Positions 34,770 through 46,800 are shown, counted from the first letter of the stretch. The stretch: DNA of 64,000 nucleotides from Diabrotica undecimpunctata (GCF_040954645.1 NC_092806.1:4898001-4962000); one strand, 5' to 3'. Made by a program: numbers and translations. Notes: generated by a model not told the origin, from the sequence alone.

Positions 34770-35225
34770 GTAACAAAAAAAAACTACAACAGAAACTGCA
34801 AAAATAGCCAAACACATAAAAAAGAAAGGAATAACACCAGCTTTCAGAACAAATAACAACCTAGGCAAATATATTAAAAACAACAAGAGCCAACATAAAA
34901 AACACTTACACAGTGGTGTGTACAAACTTAAATGTGGCGACTGCCCAAAAACTTACATTGGTCAAATAGGTAGAAATTTTAATAAACGAATAGCAGAACA
35001 TAAAAGGCTTTCAATCATAGAAAAACAGATTCTACATACGCACTTCACCTTCTAGATCTTAATCATTCTTTTAATGACGAATTTAAAATTCTCCACATTC
35101 AAAATAAAGGCCTTAAGCTATCTTTGTTAGAATCTATGGAAATAAACAAATTAAAAAACACAGATATAATTCTTAATGACCAGCTTGAGACAAACAGTTC
35201 TCCCCTCCTCAACCTATTTCATTAG
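34770..35225 (+). pseudogene. PLE GIY-YIG endonuclease fragment
   Basis: The plus strand reads HIKKKGITPAFRTNNNLGKY, then the GIY-YIG core GVYKLKCGDCPKTYIGQIGR and NFNKRIAEHKR. A frameshift near 35030 moves to LLDLNHSFNDEFKILHIQ and LLESMEINKLKNTDIIL, ending at a TAG at about 35225. This is the C-terminal part of a PLE polyprotein, from a different family than 24092-24923. The RT is missing. A hammerhead-derived motif lies 34 bp downstream. Confidence 0.87.
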
Positions 35226-35258
35226 AGACTATAAAGTGTAAACCCATACCAAAAACAG

Positions 35259-35299
35259 ATCACTTGAGAAAGGCAATCAGCCGAAACAGCTGTAGTGAT
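35259..35299 (+). ncRNA. Hammerhead-derived motif downstream of the PLE
   Basis: Stem I pairs AUCAC with GUGAU (5 bp). Stem II pairs GGC with GCC. GAA is at 35283-35285. Stem III is the palindrome ACAGCUGU and the cleavage nucleotide is A at 35294. The core reads UUGAGA in place of CUGANGA, so the scaffold is kept but the catalytic core is decayed or divergent. Confidence 0.6.
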
Positions 35300-35559
35300 A
35301 AGAATTTAAAATAAATTTTGTGGAAGTTTGAAAACAAAGTTTTCAGTGTTTTATTGTTACATTTCCATCAAGTAACGGTCGAATCCATCAATTACAACAG
35401 AAACATTACCAAAACAGGAATTTTTTTGTTGTATAGCAATATTTTAAGGTGAATATTGAGATGATATAGGAGAAGTGGAGCTACAAACATTTAGGTGAGC
35501 TGGCACCAGAAGCTTAAACGTAGCACTTTTGCCAAGCAACAAGTTACTCAAACGAACAG

Positions 35560-36790
35560 GTATTGAGAAATCGAAATCTGAGATAAGACAGTCAAATGTA
35601 TGGGAATTAAATTTAAATAAATATTATATTGAAAAATTTAAATACACGGACGTGCAGGAACAAAACAAGCGATCCCTTAGAAATACAGCCACTTTTCTAC
35701 AAACTGTCAATGCAATAAAAAATCAATAAAAAAGGAGACAAAACCTATTAGAACTTGTCTATAAAATACTTGCAAAAATTATTAAGAAAAGAAGTGAGAA
35801 TAACGCTTAGGAACACGATAAATAGGGTAACAATCGAAGGAAGCTTTTCAAGACAGTTCACAGTGAATAGAAGTTTAAAACAAACGGATCCGCTATCAAC
35901 GAATTTATTCAACCTAGTATTAGAATAAATCGTAAGAAGATCAAGTACGAGCACAAACAGGACTATTTTCAATAGCAAGGAATAGTGCATAGCGTACGCG
36001 GATGATGTAGTGATACTAGCGAGAACAAAAAAACATTTAGAAAAGGTTTTCCAGAAATTTGAAGAAGAAGCGAAAAGATACGGATTAATAATAAACCAAA
36101 CAAAAACGCAATATATGGAAATGACAAGAGATATAACAAATAATAACAAATATATCAAAATGAAAGGGGCAGAGACTGTCTATAGTATTAAAAAAGTGTC
36201 AGAATTTGAATACTTAGGAGTAACCATAACGAACACGGGAAAAGAAGAAAAAGAGATAGACAAAAGATTAATGAAGGGAGGCATATAGGGTCACTAAATT
36301 CATTACTGGAAGCAAGAAATAAGTCAAGAACAGCTAAACTGCGAGTCTACGAGATAGTAATCAGACCCACAGTGATGTATGCCAGTGAAACGTGGATTAT
36401 GAAACAGCAGGAAGAAAAGAAAGTAGAGATCTGGGAAAGAAAGGTGCTCAGAAAAATCTTCGGAGGAATAAAGACGGCAGAGAATATTTGGAGAAGACGA
36501 ACGAATAAGGAAATAATGAGGATGTATGGAAAACCAGCAATTACGGCAAAAATACGACCCCAAAAAGCTAGATGGCTTGGTCACATTATATCCAGAGAAT
36601 GCCAGAGAATCGAAATGTTAAAACAATACTGAAGGAGGGCGAAATGGGGAAAAAGAAGAGGACGTCCAAAGAAGAAGTGGTTGGAAGCAGTAAAGCAAGA
36701 CTTGTCAAAAATAGGCGTGAGAAATTGGACAGAGAAAGCAAGGGACCGAAAAAAAAACGGAGGGAAATAAGCCAGGGGTCTATATATATT
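35560..36790 (+). mobile_element. RTE-like element, partial and frameshifted
   Basis: The plus strand shows part of the RT (LSTNLFNLVLE near 35900, AYADDVVILARTKKHLEKV at about 35995), the post-RT motif KVSEFEYLGVTITNTGKEE, then VMYASETWIMKQQEEKKV and WERKVLRKIFGGI. The C-terminus ARWLGHIISRECQRIE shifts frame near 36600 into a basic tail rich in KKR. At least three frameshifts occur. The upstream RT fingers and endonuclease are missing or unrecognisable. No clear GAT or GAA tail was found. Confidence 0.8.
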
Positions 36791-37047
36791 TTAAGTTGAC
36801 TACACTAAATCTAGAAATGAATTTTGACCCCGTTTAACAAAAATACTAGACAAAAGGCAGCTACGAAAAAAATGGCAGATATCGAGATGGTGATAAAGCA
36901 TTTGAGCATAACGCAAAGAATTTGCCCAATTTAAGTTTAATTTTAATGTAATAAGGATTATGGTCACGTTTATATATTTACAACAAACAACTGAAAAAAC
37001 ATGTAACGTAAATTGCGAAATAATACCATTACCTATTTGAAACAAAT
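36791..37047. other. No recognised feature
   Basis: A short AT-rich spacer between two RTE-like elements. Confidence 0.4.
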
Positions 37048-37055
37048 ATTTTTAA

Positions 37056-37997
37056 ATGCAATTTTTGAGAACTCTACTTTCTGATGAAAGCTTTAAAGAA
37101 ATGGAAAAAGAATTAGAAAAGATCAAATGGGACATCGTCGGAGTTAGTGAAGTGAGAAGGCGAGGTGAAGGCCTCGAGACCCTAAAATCCGGTCACTTGT
37201 TTTACTATCACGGAGAACAACATAAGTCAGTAGGAGGCGTCGGATTCTTTATAAACAAACAGCTAGCAGGAAATCTAAAAACTGTCCAATCAGTATCCAC
37301 TAGAGTTACATATGCCACGTTCAAAATAAATACTAGGTATTATCTAAAAGTTATCCAAGCCTATGCTCCAACAACAGAATATACAGACGAGGAGATCGAA
37401 GTCTTTTATGATGATTTAAGTACAGCCATCACAAACGACCGTACACATTTCACAGTTATATGTGGAGACTTTAACGCCAAAATAGGAACAAAACTGGATC
37501 CAGCAGAAACTGCTCTTGGAAATTTTGGAAGTCAGGGACGGAACGACCGTGGCGACACTCTTTTAAACTTCTTACTAGAGAAAAATCTATTCCTAATGAA
37601 CAGTTACTACTACAAGAAACCTCACCGCAGATGGACGTGGAAAAGCCCAGATGGGAAGACGACAAACGAGATTGATTACTTTATCACTGATAAAAGATAC
37701 ATATTTACAGATGTGACAGTGCTAAATAAATTTGCGAAATCAAGCGACCATCGTATGGTGAGAGCCACCATTGTGTTAAATACCAACTATGAACGACACA
37801 ATATGATAAAAAAGAAGCAAATAAACATATGGACACATCCAAACAACGAACAAAATTTTGAAGATCATATCGGTAAATTCCTTCAAGAAAAATCATCAAC
37901 AAATGATATTAACATCCTAAATGACATAATAGTAGAAGCAATAACAGAAGCTCAAAAGAAATGCTGCCCAAAAAGCGTAAAGGAAGAAAAAAATTAG
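37056..37997 (+). pseudogene. RTE endonuclease domain (APE-like)
   Basis: The frame encodes an apurinic-like endonuclease that nicks target DNA for reverse transcription. Visible motifs are VGVSEVRRRGEG, VIQAYAPTTEYTDEE, the catalytic VICGDFNAKIG (about residue 136), NEIDYFITDKRY and the catalytic SSDHRMV (about residue 230). The apparent ATG at 37056 lies in the target duplication, so it is a chance start; the real N-terminus was lost by truncation. The frame ends early, where it should read into the RT region. Confidence 0.9.
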
Positions 37998-39882
37998 TCT
38001 GGACACACAGAAAAAAATGGAACAAAGAAGAATACTGAGAAGCGACGAAAACTCTAGTAACGACGATATAAATAAAATAAACAAGGAAGTATCAAGAGAA
38101 ATAAGAAAAGACCTAAGAAAATACAAAGATGAGAAAATCATCAAAACTATTGAGGAAAATAAGAGTATGAAAATAATGAGACGCAAACTCACAAATGGAA
38201 ATAAACAAATAGTCAAACTCAAGGATAGAAATGGCAACATCACATCAAACAGAGAACATTTGTTACAAATTGTGGAATCATTCTATGAGACATTATATAG
38301 CAACCAATCGACTCTAGATATAGTTGAATATCAGCAGAGGAAGGTTCAAAATCAGGGTTCCGAAGATATCCCAGAAATCTCCTTGGACGAAATTTACAAG
38401 GCTCTAAAAAAGATGAAGAATAACAAAGCTCCGGGGGAGGACGGTGTCGTCACGGAAGCGATAAAGATAGGAGGCTCAGTACTGATAACCAAAATTCAAA
38501 AGCTCTTTAATCTATGTCTATGGAATCAAAATATCCCAACAAAGTGGAATAATTCAATAACTGTACTCTTACACAAGAAGGGAGATATAGCAGACCTGGA
38601 AAGATACAGACCAATCAGTCTCCTTAACCATCTTTATAAATTATACACCCGAATAATAACGAACAGATTAGAGACAAAGCTGGATTTTTACCAACCTCGG
38701 GAACAAGCCGGTTTCCGCCCTAATTACGGCACAAATGATCACCTGCAGTGCCTAAAAACCATGATAGAAAAAACTAACGAATATAACCGTCCCTTGGCAT
38801 TGATATTTGTAGACTTTAAAAAGGCGTTTGATACAGTGGAATTACCGTCCATCTTAAGAGCACTACAAGATTGCAGGGTCGACCACAGATATTGTAATAT
38901 AGTTAAAAATATATATGAAAATGCCACAACAACCATAAGTCTACATTCAGCAACTAATAAGATAAAGATAAAAAGGGGAGTCAGGCAAGGTGATATCATG
39001 TCACCAAAGCTGTTCATTACCGTTCTTGAGTATGCATTTAAAAGACTAACATGGCAACAGAAAGGAATATCCATCGATGGAGAAAGATTAAACCATCTAC
39101 GTTTTGCGGACGATATCGTGCTTCTGTCAGATAATCTGGGAGAGATCAAAGACATGCTCCAAGAACTGAATTACATACTACAAGAAACTGGGCTGGAGAT
39201 AAATTTCGAGAAAACCAAAATGATGACCAATATGGTTCCCAGCGAAGAGATACAGATCAATAACAACAAGGTAGAATTAATCGATAAATACACATACTTG
39301 GGTCATGAAATCAGAATAACCAGAGACAACCAAACCTGCGAGCTAAATAGACGAATTACGTTGGGATGGGCGGCATATGGAAGGATGAGAGACATTTTTA
39401 AAACAAATACTCCAATTCACCTGAAAAGGAAGGCATTTAACCAATGCATCCTACCAGTCTTGACCTACGGAGCAGAGACCCTAACTTTAACGAAAGCTAC
39501 TGCCGAAAAACTGAGGGTAACACAAAGGCGAATGGAGAGATCAATGCTGGGTCTGACCTTGAAAGATCGCGTGAGAAATGAGGAGATACGCCGACGAACT
39601 GGCGTTGACGATATTATACTGCGAATCAATAAACAAAAGTGGAGGTGGGCTGGACATGTTGCTAGAATGGAAGACGGAAGATGGACGAAGAGATTATTGG
39701 AGTGGAGACCAAGAGCCGACAAGCGAAGTCGAGGCAGACCACCCACCTGATGGACCGACGACCTAAGGAGAATAGAAACAAACTGGATTGCAGCAGCTAG
39801 AGATAGAGAGAACTGGAGACATTTGGAGGAGGCCTATATCCAACAATGGATGTGAAAACGGGGCTGGATGATGATGATGATG
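37060..39882 (+). mobile_element. Nearly complete RTE-like retrotransposon, GAT-tailed
   Basis: The 2.82-kb copy carries endonuclease, RT and C-terminal regions in order and ends in GGATGATGATGATGATG. The 12-mer ATTTTTAAATGC flanks it at 37048-37059 and 39883-39894. Only the first few codons of the endonuclease are missing. One frameshift near 38000 and one premature TGA at about 39748 separate it from an intact element, so it is a fairly young but inactive copy. Confidence 0.95.
38017..39750 (+). pseudogene. RTE reverse transcriptase and C-terminal domain
   Basis: This 577-codon frame covers the RT: NNKAPGEDGVVTEAIK (fingers), YRPISLLNHLYKLYTRII, FVDFKKAFDTV (about residue 264), GVRQGDIMSPKLF and the catalytic FADDIVLLS (about residue 362). 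The tail follows with IDKYTYLGHEIRITRDN, TYGAETLTLTKA, QKWRWAGHVARMEDG and KRSRGRPPT. A TGA after PPT, where related copies have an arginine codon, truncates it about 33 codons early (CGA to TGA). The open frame is joined by one frameshift to the endonuclease frame upstream. Confidence 0.92.
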
Positions 39883-39894
39883 ATTTTTAAATGC

Positions 39895-40979
39895 TCATTT
39901 AATGTAGCCTGTAAATAATAATTAAGGCACCCACACCTAAAACTGCCTACTTCTATAATTTTATTACTCCATGGTGATTGCGAAAACACTATAAGTCAAA
40001 TATACCTAAAATAAAAAACATAGTTCACTATGTTTGCGAAAAGGGTTTCTGCAGATGCTGTATTATATTTTAATTACTTCCATTGAACTTTTTATCTCTC
40101 CTAAAAAAATACGTCTTAAAAAACTCTTCCAATTTGATGAACTTTTTATTGTTAGTTATAACGGCATTATACCCCGTTGTTGTGAAACTTTCAACATACT
40201 CCGAAAACTGTTTGACAAAAAAACTCCCAGAAATGTTCGACTTGTCCCTCTAACCCCTTTATTATGCTAATATCCCACTATATTCCACGAAGAGCGACGT
40301 TTTATATGAATGATCCTATATTTGTTGAACCATCCCGAACTTCAAAGCAATCTGCTACATCTTACGAGGAGCTTTATCCTACAAACTTTTTTAAAAGTTT
40401 CCACGAAAATATAAATTTATGGCAAGTTTCGCTTTCCTCATTTTCAGAACTATATTTCGGCTCACATATACTTAGGGAAGAACGCCAAACTAAGTGGAAT
40501 TTATGCTACAACATAAACCACAATATTTTTGATGTCGCATTATATTTCTTTCTGAAAGACACAGACCCAAGATAAAGTAACGGAAAATTATCACCGTGCT
40601 TGTATTTTTCAAAGTTAGAACGGCCGTACTTTTTGATTTAAAAATCCATATTTCTTGCCCCTTTCATCGCCAACGAGGGACTAGAGGGTAGATGGCGAGA
40701 GGACCCTTTCTATGACAGGAGAAAATCTTACACAATCGGGAAATAAACGCCAGATTCACACACACTTATATTTTAGTTATACGACAGGGCAATAAGAAAA
40801 TGGAAATATGCAGACCAGTGGGATTACCATACTTTTTGGGTCGTAAAAAACTCTGAAATATGTTAAACTGAAAAATATGTATATAATATATATAGAGCCA
40901 CAAAAAAACACGTGATTTAAGCAGCTACGTAATCGATTATTTTTACGAGTTGGAAGTACAGCTGGTTATTAAAAAAAGC
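39895..40979. other. Unassigned stretch with two short open frames
   Basis: Frames at 40034-40270 and 40264-40575 (78 and 103 codons) overlap but show no motif I recognise. They may be remains of the pogo-like element that follows. Confidence 0.35.
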
Positions 40980-41560
40980 TGAAAAAATACAATTTTCTAC
41001 AATGATTGAAGAAATCTGACATGATTTAAACCCAGAAGTAATACTGAATGGTTTCAGAAAAGCTGGTATTTATCCATTTTCGAATAATGTCGTTCCTGTT
41101 TCGATATTTAGTGCTATTAACTTGAAACAATAGAGAAATGAAAATGTCCAAGATCCTATCAAAACAGACGGGGGCTATCGATTATTGAAGAAGCTGTTAA
41201 CTATCCTATTCATCGACTCCCCACTTGACAATATAGTTAATCCTGCCTACGAAACTTTTACCTTAATTTAACAAATCTCAAACATGTTGCAGCAATCTTT
41301 AAGAAACAGTTCTCCGGTGATAACGTGTAATAGTCCCCAACTTTTAACATTATCTCTCAGTCAGTCAGTCACATTTAAAAATTTGGTATTGGAAACTGTA
41401 AAGACAAACTGTAAACCAAATGTCTAAAAGAAAAAAAGACTTGCTAAAGGAGCTGAAGTGATTACCACAGAAGAAGTAAAGAATAAGTAAAGAATTATTG
41501 ATGAAAAACAAATGACAGAAAAATCCGTAAGCCGATCAAACACAGCTAGAACCTCTTCTA
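40980..41560 (+). pseudogene. pogo-like transposase C-terminal relic
   Basis: The plus strand reads NPEVILNGFRKAGIYPF (about 41030), a motif found after the DDE core of pogo/Tigger-type transposases. After a gap come FKNLVLETVKTNCKPN and KKKRLAKGAEVITTEEV, a basic C-terminal stretch also seen in that group. Stops and frameshifts break it. The DDE core itself was not found upstream. Confidence 0.6.
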
Positions 41561-42365
41561 AAAATTGATCTTTTAAAAACAGTTTCGGATCGGACAAAGG
41601 TAAGTAGAAAGAATAGTTAGCGACGAAAGAGGTTCCAATATAACAGTGGTATGTGCATTTAACATTGTGTATTACAAAACCTCCACAAACCAAAATTGAT
41701 ATAAATCATACAAGCAGTTACCGAGATAATTGAGGAGTTTCCGAAAACTCACTCTGTATACAGTTATACAAATTTATTCTACACAGAACGTCACACATTA
41801 GGAAGGGAATTTAAATATTTGGGTAATAATAATAACGTGAAAAATACTTATTGTAAGTCAATTTTTAATTATCATTCTAAACGAATATACAAATAAATGA
41901 GTTTAAAAATCTAACACTCAAATACTGGCCTAAATAAAAATTCCGGGTATAGGTGTTATTGTATTGAACATAAAATATTAGTAAAATGGTGTATGGTGTA
42001 TCAACTGCATACCAGTAACCAATTGATATGTCTTTTCTGGCAGTACAGACGTAATAAGTCACACCCAAACGTAATAATCCCGCCCATCAAACCTGTCAAA
42101 CAAATCACCTGACGATCGTAAAGATTCGTCCCCACATTCTTAGCTATTATGGGTGTTACGCAGCCGCTTTTTTGTTACCCTGTAGTATTTACTGGTTTTT
42201 ATGAAGCAACTACATTAATTAGGCAAATACTTTTCGATAATAAAATTTACAATAATGAAATAGTAACATATTTAAGATATTGGAAGTCTAAATAGGTATA
42301 TAAAATGTCAAGTAAAATATTTAAATTATAGTTCGTTCGTTAGAATAGTAGGTGTAGATTATTTT
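41561..42365. other. No recognised feature
   Basis: AT-rich sequence up to the Jockey insertion. No coding motif is seen. Confidence 0.45.
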
Positions 42366-42578
42366 TAAGTAATATATTTTTTTTTTTTTTTTTTTTTATT
42401 AAATTTGTAAATTTACAATCTGCTATTACAAGCTATTAGTAAATGTGAGTATTGCAAATACATGAGAGGAGAAATTATCCACTGATAACACTCCCAATAC
42501 TAACACTAACAAATAAAATCAGTGTAGGATTATAATTTGAAACTAGAATTAAAATGGAAATTAAAATTAAAATTAAAA

Positions 42579-45254
42579 TTAGTGAATAAAGTCTGTTGGC
42601 CACTGTCTCTTCAATCTTCGTCTGACTTCTGGTTGTAGGTGTAGTTGTCTTGCTTCCTCGTTGGGGTGGGCTGGCAGATGTTCTAAATAATTTCTTGTTA
42701 GTCTGCTGATTTCGTCTTCAACGAACGGTATTCCAGAGTCATCATGTAGTGTTTTATTACTAACGTACCACGGCGCATTGAAAATCATTCTGAGTATTTT
42801 GGATTGGATCCTCTGAATGATTTTGGTATTAGAAGGCTTTGCACAGCCCCATAGTTGCACCCCATATGTCCATATAGGCTTTATTATGCACTTATACAAG
42901 AGAAGTTTATTATCTGTGGATAACTGTGATTTTCGGCCTATTAACCAATTCATTTGACGTATTTTCATGTTGATTTGGATTTTTTTGGCCAAGATGTGTG
43001 CTTTCCAAGTGAGCTTTTGATCAAGTGTCATTCCCAGGTATTTGACTTCTGTTTTTACTGGTAGTAAAATGTTGTTCAGTCTAATTCTTGGACATATGAT
43101 GTTCCTGTTGGTGAATGTAATTTGATTAGACTTAATATGGTTAACTTTGATTTTCCATCTATTCATCCAGTCTTGTAGTAGGTTCATGTGTATTTGAAGG
43201 TTTCCTGATGCTACTTGGGGGTCATCATTGATGGATATTATGGCGGTGTCATCTGCGAACATGGCTACTGTGGTCGTATTTGTTGTTGGAATATCAGCAG
43301 TGTATATGAGGTACAGGAGAGGACCCAGGACACTTCCTTGAGGGACACCGGATTTTATGGGATAGTAATGAGAGGTTTCTGTAAGGAATCTGACTTGAAA
43401 GTGACGTTCTGTGAGGTATGATTTTAAGAGTAGATAGTGAGGAGTGGGAAAGGATGACTTAAGTTTATACAGGAGACCATCATGCCAAACACGGTCGAAG
43501 GCTTGTTCTATATCCAGGAAGGCAGCAGTGCAAATTTTTTTCTCTTCGAGGCATACATTAATGTTTTTAACAATCCTATGACACTGTTGTAGAGTTGAAT
43601 GGGCTTCGCGGAAACCAAACTGGTGTGTGGGGATCACTGAATTAATTCCGATGTCTTCTGAGAATCTTTGGAGCAGAAGTCTTTCTAAGATTTTTGACAT
43701 TATTGGAAGTAAGCTGATTGGTCTATATGAAGTAGTAATATTTGGTGGTTTATTTGGTTTACTAATCATAATTATTTGTGCGAACTTCCAATTAATCGGG
43801 TAGTAGGCTAATCTTATGATACTATTATATATCATTGTTAGTAGGACAATTGCTTTTCTCGGTAATTTTTTTAATATTAGCCCAGTGATCATGTCAAAGC
43901 CTGGTGCTTTGTAGTTATTGCATCTAGAAATTTGTTCTTTGACATTATTAGGAGTAAAGTATTTGATTGGTAGCATCATTGGGCATGGAGCGTCTAAGAA
44001 GTTTTTAACTTGTTCTTCGTTATTATTGTTATTAAGTTCAGGTGCACCAAAAACGTGTGAGAGATGTTCAGCAAATATTGATGCCTTTTCTTGTTCAGTT
44101 TTTCCCCAGCTTCCATCGGCTTTCCTTAGAGGTGGTATGTGCTGTATAGGTCTCTTGAATGATTTCGTTGCTTTCCAGATGCTGTGGTCTTCTTTTGACA
44201 GGCTGTTGATGAATAGTTCAAATGTATCATTCCTCGCGTCTTGTAGAGCAGTTTTAAGTTGCCGTGTTAATCTATTGTATTCATTTTTATCTATAGGATT
44301 GCGACTTCTTTGCCATATGCGCCTGGCTCTTCTTTTTTGTGCAACAAGACGTTTTATATATACGGGTATGTTGGTGTCACTTGGTTCTTTGTCATTCTGA
44401 GGGGGTGTAGCTATTTCAGCGGCTGCATGTATAGTTTGGGTGAGAAGAAGCACAGCATTATCGATATCGTCTGGTTGCTTTAATCTTATATTTAAATTTA
44501 AATTTTCATTTATGTAAGACTCAAATATATTCCAGTTGGTTTTTGATGTTGTCAACTTAGGGATATTCGGACGTTTTATAATTTGCGTAGATAGTGTCAC
44601 AATTATGGGAGTATGGTCGGTGGACAGATCCCAGGATGCTTGTATGTCAAAATAATTTAAGGCCATGTTATGGAGGATAAAGAAGTCGAGTAGATCTGGG
44701 ATTTTGTTTGGATCTGATGGCCAGTAGGTGGGTTGCCCTGTAGATAAGTAAGAGCTGTTTGTGTTAGCTATGGCTTGTCTGAGATTTTTTCCCTTTGTCG
44801 TACATAGTCTTGATCCCCAGTCTGTATGCTTGGCATTCCAGTCACCTCCAATTACGAATTTGTTTGATAGATGTTTGAAGAAGTCTTCATATTCTGCTGT
44901 GGTGATATTATGCCTTGGAGGGCTGTACATTGCCGCAATGTCAAAAGACCATGGTTGAGAACTGATACAGATTACTGCAGCTTGTATTTTTTCCGTCTGA
45001 TACATTATTTCCTCATAGTGTGGTATAGTGTTACGTACAATAATAGCAGCGCCACCGTGTGCTGTTCCATCAGGATGGTTGGTGTTGTAAATAGAATAAT
45101 GAGGGATCTTGAACATCGTTCTGTCAGTGAAATGGGTTTCCGATATGAGTAGAACATCAATTTTGTTATGTTTAAGAAAGTTAGTAACTTCTGTGTTATG
45201 GTTGCCTAGGCCGTTGGCATTCCATTGTGCAATTCGTAGTGACTTAAGTTCCAT
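42579..45254 (-). CDS. Jockey ORF2 protein (endonuclease and reverse transcriptase)
   Basis: An 891-residue polyprotein, close to the usual Jockey length. The N-terminal APE-like endonuclease (about residues 1-225) has RIAQWNANGLGNHN, LLISETHFTDRT, VIGGDWNAKHTDWGS and STDHTPIIV. The RT (about 450-730) has YKAPGFDMITG, YRPISLLPIMSKILERLL, FLDIEQAFDRVWHDGL, SGVPQGSVLGPLLY and the catalytic MFADDTAII (about residue 665). No RNase H domain is seen, as usual for Jockey. The frame is uninterrupted, so it could be functional. Translation probably relies on the 11-nt overlap with ORF1. Confidence 0.96.
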   Translation of the reverse strand: MELKSLRIAQWNANGLGNHNTEVTNFLKHNKIDVLLISETHFTDRTMFKIPHYSIYNTNHPDGTAHGGAAIIVRNTIPHYEEIMYQTEKIQAAVICISSQPWSFDIAAMYSPPRHNITTAEYEDFFKHLSNKFVIGGDWNAKHTDWGSRLCTTKGKNLRQAIANTNSSYLSTGQPTYWPSDPNKIPDLLDFFILHNMALNYFDIQASWDLSTDHTPIIVTLSTQIIKRPNIPKLTTSKTNWNIFESYINENLNLNIRLKQPDDIDNAVLLLTQTIHAAAEIATPPQNDKEPSDTNIPVYIKRLVAQKRRARRIWQRSRNPIDKNEYNRLTRQLKTALQDARNDTFELFINSLSKEDHSIWKATKSFKRPIQHIPPLRKADGSWGKTEQEKASIFAEHLSHVFGAPELNNNNNEEQVKNFLDAPCPMMLPIKYFTPNNVKEQISRCNNYKAPGFDMITGLILKKLPRKAIVLLTMIYNSIIRLAYYPINWKFAQIIMISKPNKPPNITTSYRPISLLPIMSKILERLLLQRFSEDIGINSVIPTHQFGFREAHSTLQQCHRIVKNINVCLEEKKICTAAFLDIEQAFDRVWHDGLLYKLKSSFPTPHYLLLKSYLTERHFQVRFLTETSHYYPIKSGVPQGSVLGPLLYLIYTADIPTTNTTTVAMFADDTAIISINDDPQVASGNLQIHMNLLQDWMNRWKIKVNHIKSNQITFTNRNIICPRIRLNNILLPVKTEVKYLGMTLDQKLTWKAHILAKKIQINMKIRQMNWLIGRKSQLSTDNKLLLYKCIIKPIWTYGVQLWGCAKPSNTKIIQRIQSKILRMIFNAPWYVSNKTLHDDSGIPFVEDEISRLTRNYLEHLPAHPNEEARQLHLQPEVRRRLKRQWPTDFIH

Positions 45255-46800
45255 TACTAATTTTATTTATTACTGTGGAAAGCATGTTTAAGATCACGCT
45301 ATTTTGATTAATTAGTTGTGAAAACATAGCTTTGAATTCGTTAAGGAAACTCTTCATCATCTCTCCAATGTCACTGTTTGTATTACTTAAATGTGTTCCA
45401 CTTGTTATTTGAGCGTAAGTTGCATGATTCTGGTTGTATGAGTTCGTATTTTTATGGACATTATTTACATTTGTTCCACCCGTTGCTTGTGTGTAAGTCG
45501 CGTAATTTTGATTGTTTAAGTGCGGATTATTCTGTACTGTATTTCTGTTATATTGTAGTTGATTGTTCGCTGGAGTGTGCGATGATACTCCTCTTGCTCT
45601 GTTTCTACTGCTAATTAACTCTTTATATACCATGCATCCTTTGTAATTTGCGGTGTGTGCTCCATTGCAGAGAGCACATATGGCGGGTGTGTCTCTAGGT
45701 TTTTTACAATCAGCTGACATATGGTTGCCTCCACATTTGACACAGTGATAAGGTCTATTACAGTATGTCTTAGAGTGTCCATACAATTGGCATCTGGTAC
45801 ACTGGACAATGTTATTCTTTTTATACGGTGGCTCAATAACTATTTTCGCATTGTTTATAAATTGAATTTCATATATTTTTTTATTATTTCGATTAGGTTC
45901 TATATCGACGTAGAACATCATTAGAGGGTCCTTACTTACTCTGTGTTTTATATTTACAATATTGCGTACTAAATGCCCATGTTTTTCTATTTCGCTTTTT
46001 ATTATATTAATGGGCACTGTATGATGTAGATTACGAATTACAACTCTGTATGCTCTATCCTCTTTCATTTGGTACGTATGATGCACAATTTTTTTGCTGT
46101 TTAAATGTCTTACCAGTTTTCGGTATGTTTCTGAGTCACGGGAATTTATTTTTATTGTGTTGTTCTTTAATGCTGTACAATAGAATGTCTCTGTTTGTGT
46201 TACTTCCGATAGGCTATTAACCATTTTATTGTATTCAGTAACACCATATATAAAAATTGGTGGGGGTTTAGAGGTTGCTGGAGTTTCGTTGGTATTTTCT
46301 GTACTGTTATTGTTGTCGTTTTCGTTTTCATTTTGTAGAATCTGAAATTTATTGCTAGTTACTACTGTGTCTTCGTTTTCTGTTGGTGTCGGAGGATTAA
46401 TTTTGCGTTTTTTGTTACTATGTTGTATAGTTTGCCATTCGTGGATGTCCGATGACTCAATGTCGTTGATTTCCCCTGAAGATTCTTCACTTTGTAATGT
46501 ACGTGTCATCTCTATCGAATCGTAAGCTCCATTTTGAGGTGAAGATAATGTGGGATTTATTTTAGGATTGTATTGACAGTTTGAGGAAGATTGTGATAGT
46601 ACTTGGTTAGGAACATAATATATTGTTGTTGGTGGGTTATTTAAAATTTGTGCTGAATTTGGTTGTAAATTTTGTGGAAAAAGGACATTTGGGCATTGTG
46701 GTTGAATTTGCTGTTGCTGATATTGAGTATTTATTATTTGACCATTAACAGTAGCAGTATAAAAAGGAACACTCACCGATAAATCTGGTGGAGCACTCAT
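45244..46800 (-). CDS. Jockey ORF1 protein (gag-like, zinc knuckles)
   Basis: A 518-residue nucleic-acid-binding protein that would coat the element RNA. The N-terminal half is low complexity, rich in N, Q, S and T. A PRE_C2HC-like region spans about residues 190-310 and includes YRVVIRNLHHTVPINIIKSE. Three zinc knuckles follow at about residues 328-385: CTRCQLYGHSKTYC, CVKCGGNHMSADC and CALCNGAHTANYKGC. The C-terminal part is again N-rich. The start is the ATG at 46800, about 160 nt from the 5' end. The stop overlaps the ORF2 start (ATGGAACTTAA). Confidence 0.95.
   Translation of the reverse strand: MSAPPDLSVSVPFYTATVNGQIINTQYQQQQIQPQCPNVLFPQNLQPNSAQILNNPPTTIYYVPNQVLSQSSSNCQYNPKINPTLSSPQNGAYDSIEMTRTLQSEESSGEINDIESSDIHEWQTIQHSNKKRKINPPTPTENEDTVVTSNKFQILQNENENDNNNSTENTNETPATSKPPPIFIYGVTEYNKMVNSLSEVTQTETFYCTALKNNTIKINSRDSETYRKLVRHLNSKKIVHHTYQMKEDRAYRVVIRNLHHTVPINIIKSEIEKHGHLVRNIVNIKHRVSKDPLMMFYVDIEPNRNNKKIYEIQFINNAKIVIEPPYKKNNIVQCTRCQLYGHSKTYCNRPYHCVKCGGNHMSADCKKPRDTPAICALCNGAHTANYKGCMVYKELISSRNRARGVSSHTPANNQLQYNRNTVQNNPHLNNQNYATYTQATGGTNVNNVHKNTNSYNQNHATYAQITSGTHLSNTNSDIGEMMKSFLNEFKAMFSQLINQNSVILNMLSTVINKISNGT

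Noticed and set aside
37056..37058. ATG at 37056 as the true start of the RTE endonuclease
   Set aside because: It lies within the flanking target duplication (37048-37059), so it is not part of the element.
37077..37090. CTGATGA in the RTE 5' region
   Set aside because: It is part of endonuclease coding sequence (LLSDES) and cannot form the hammerhead stems.
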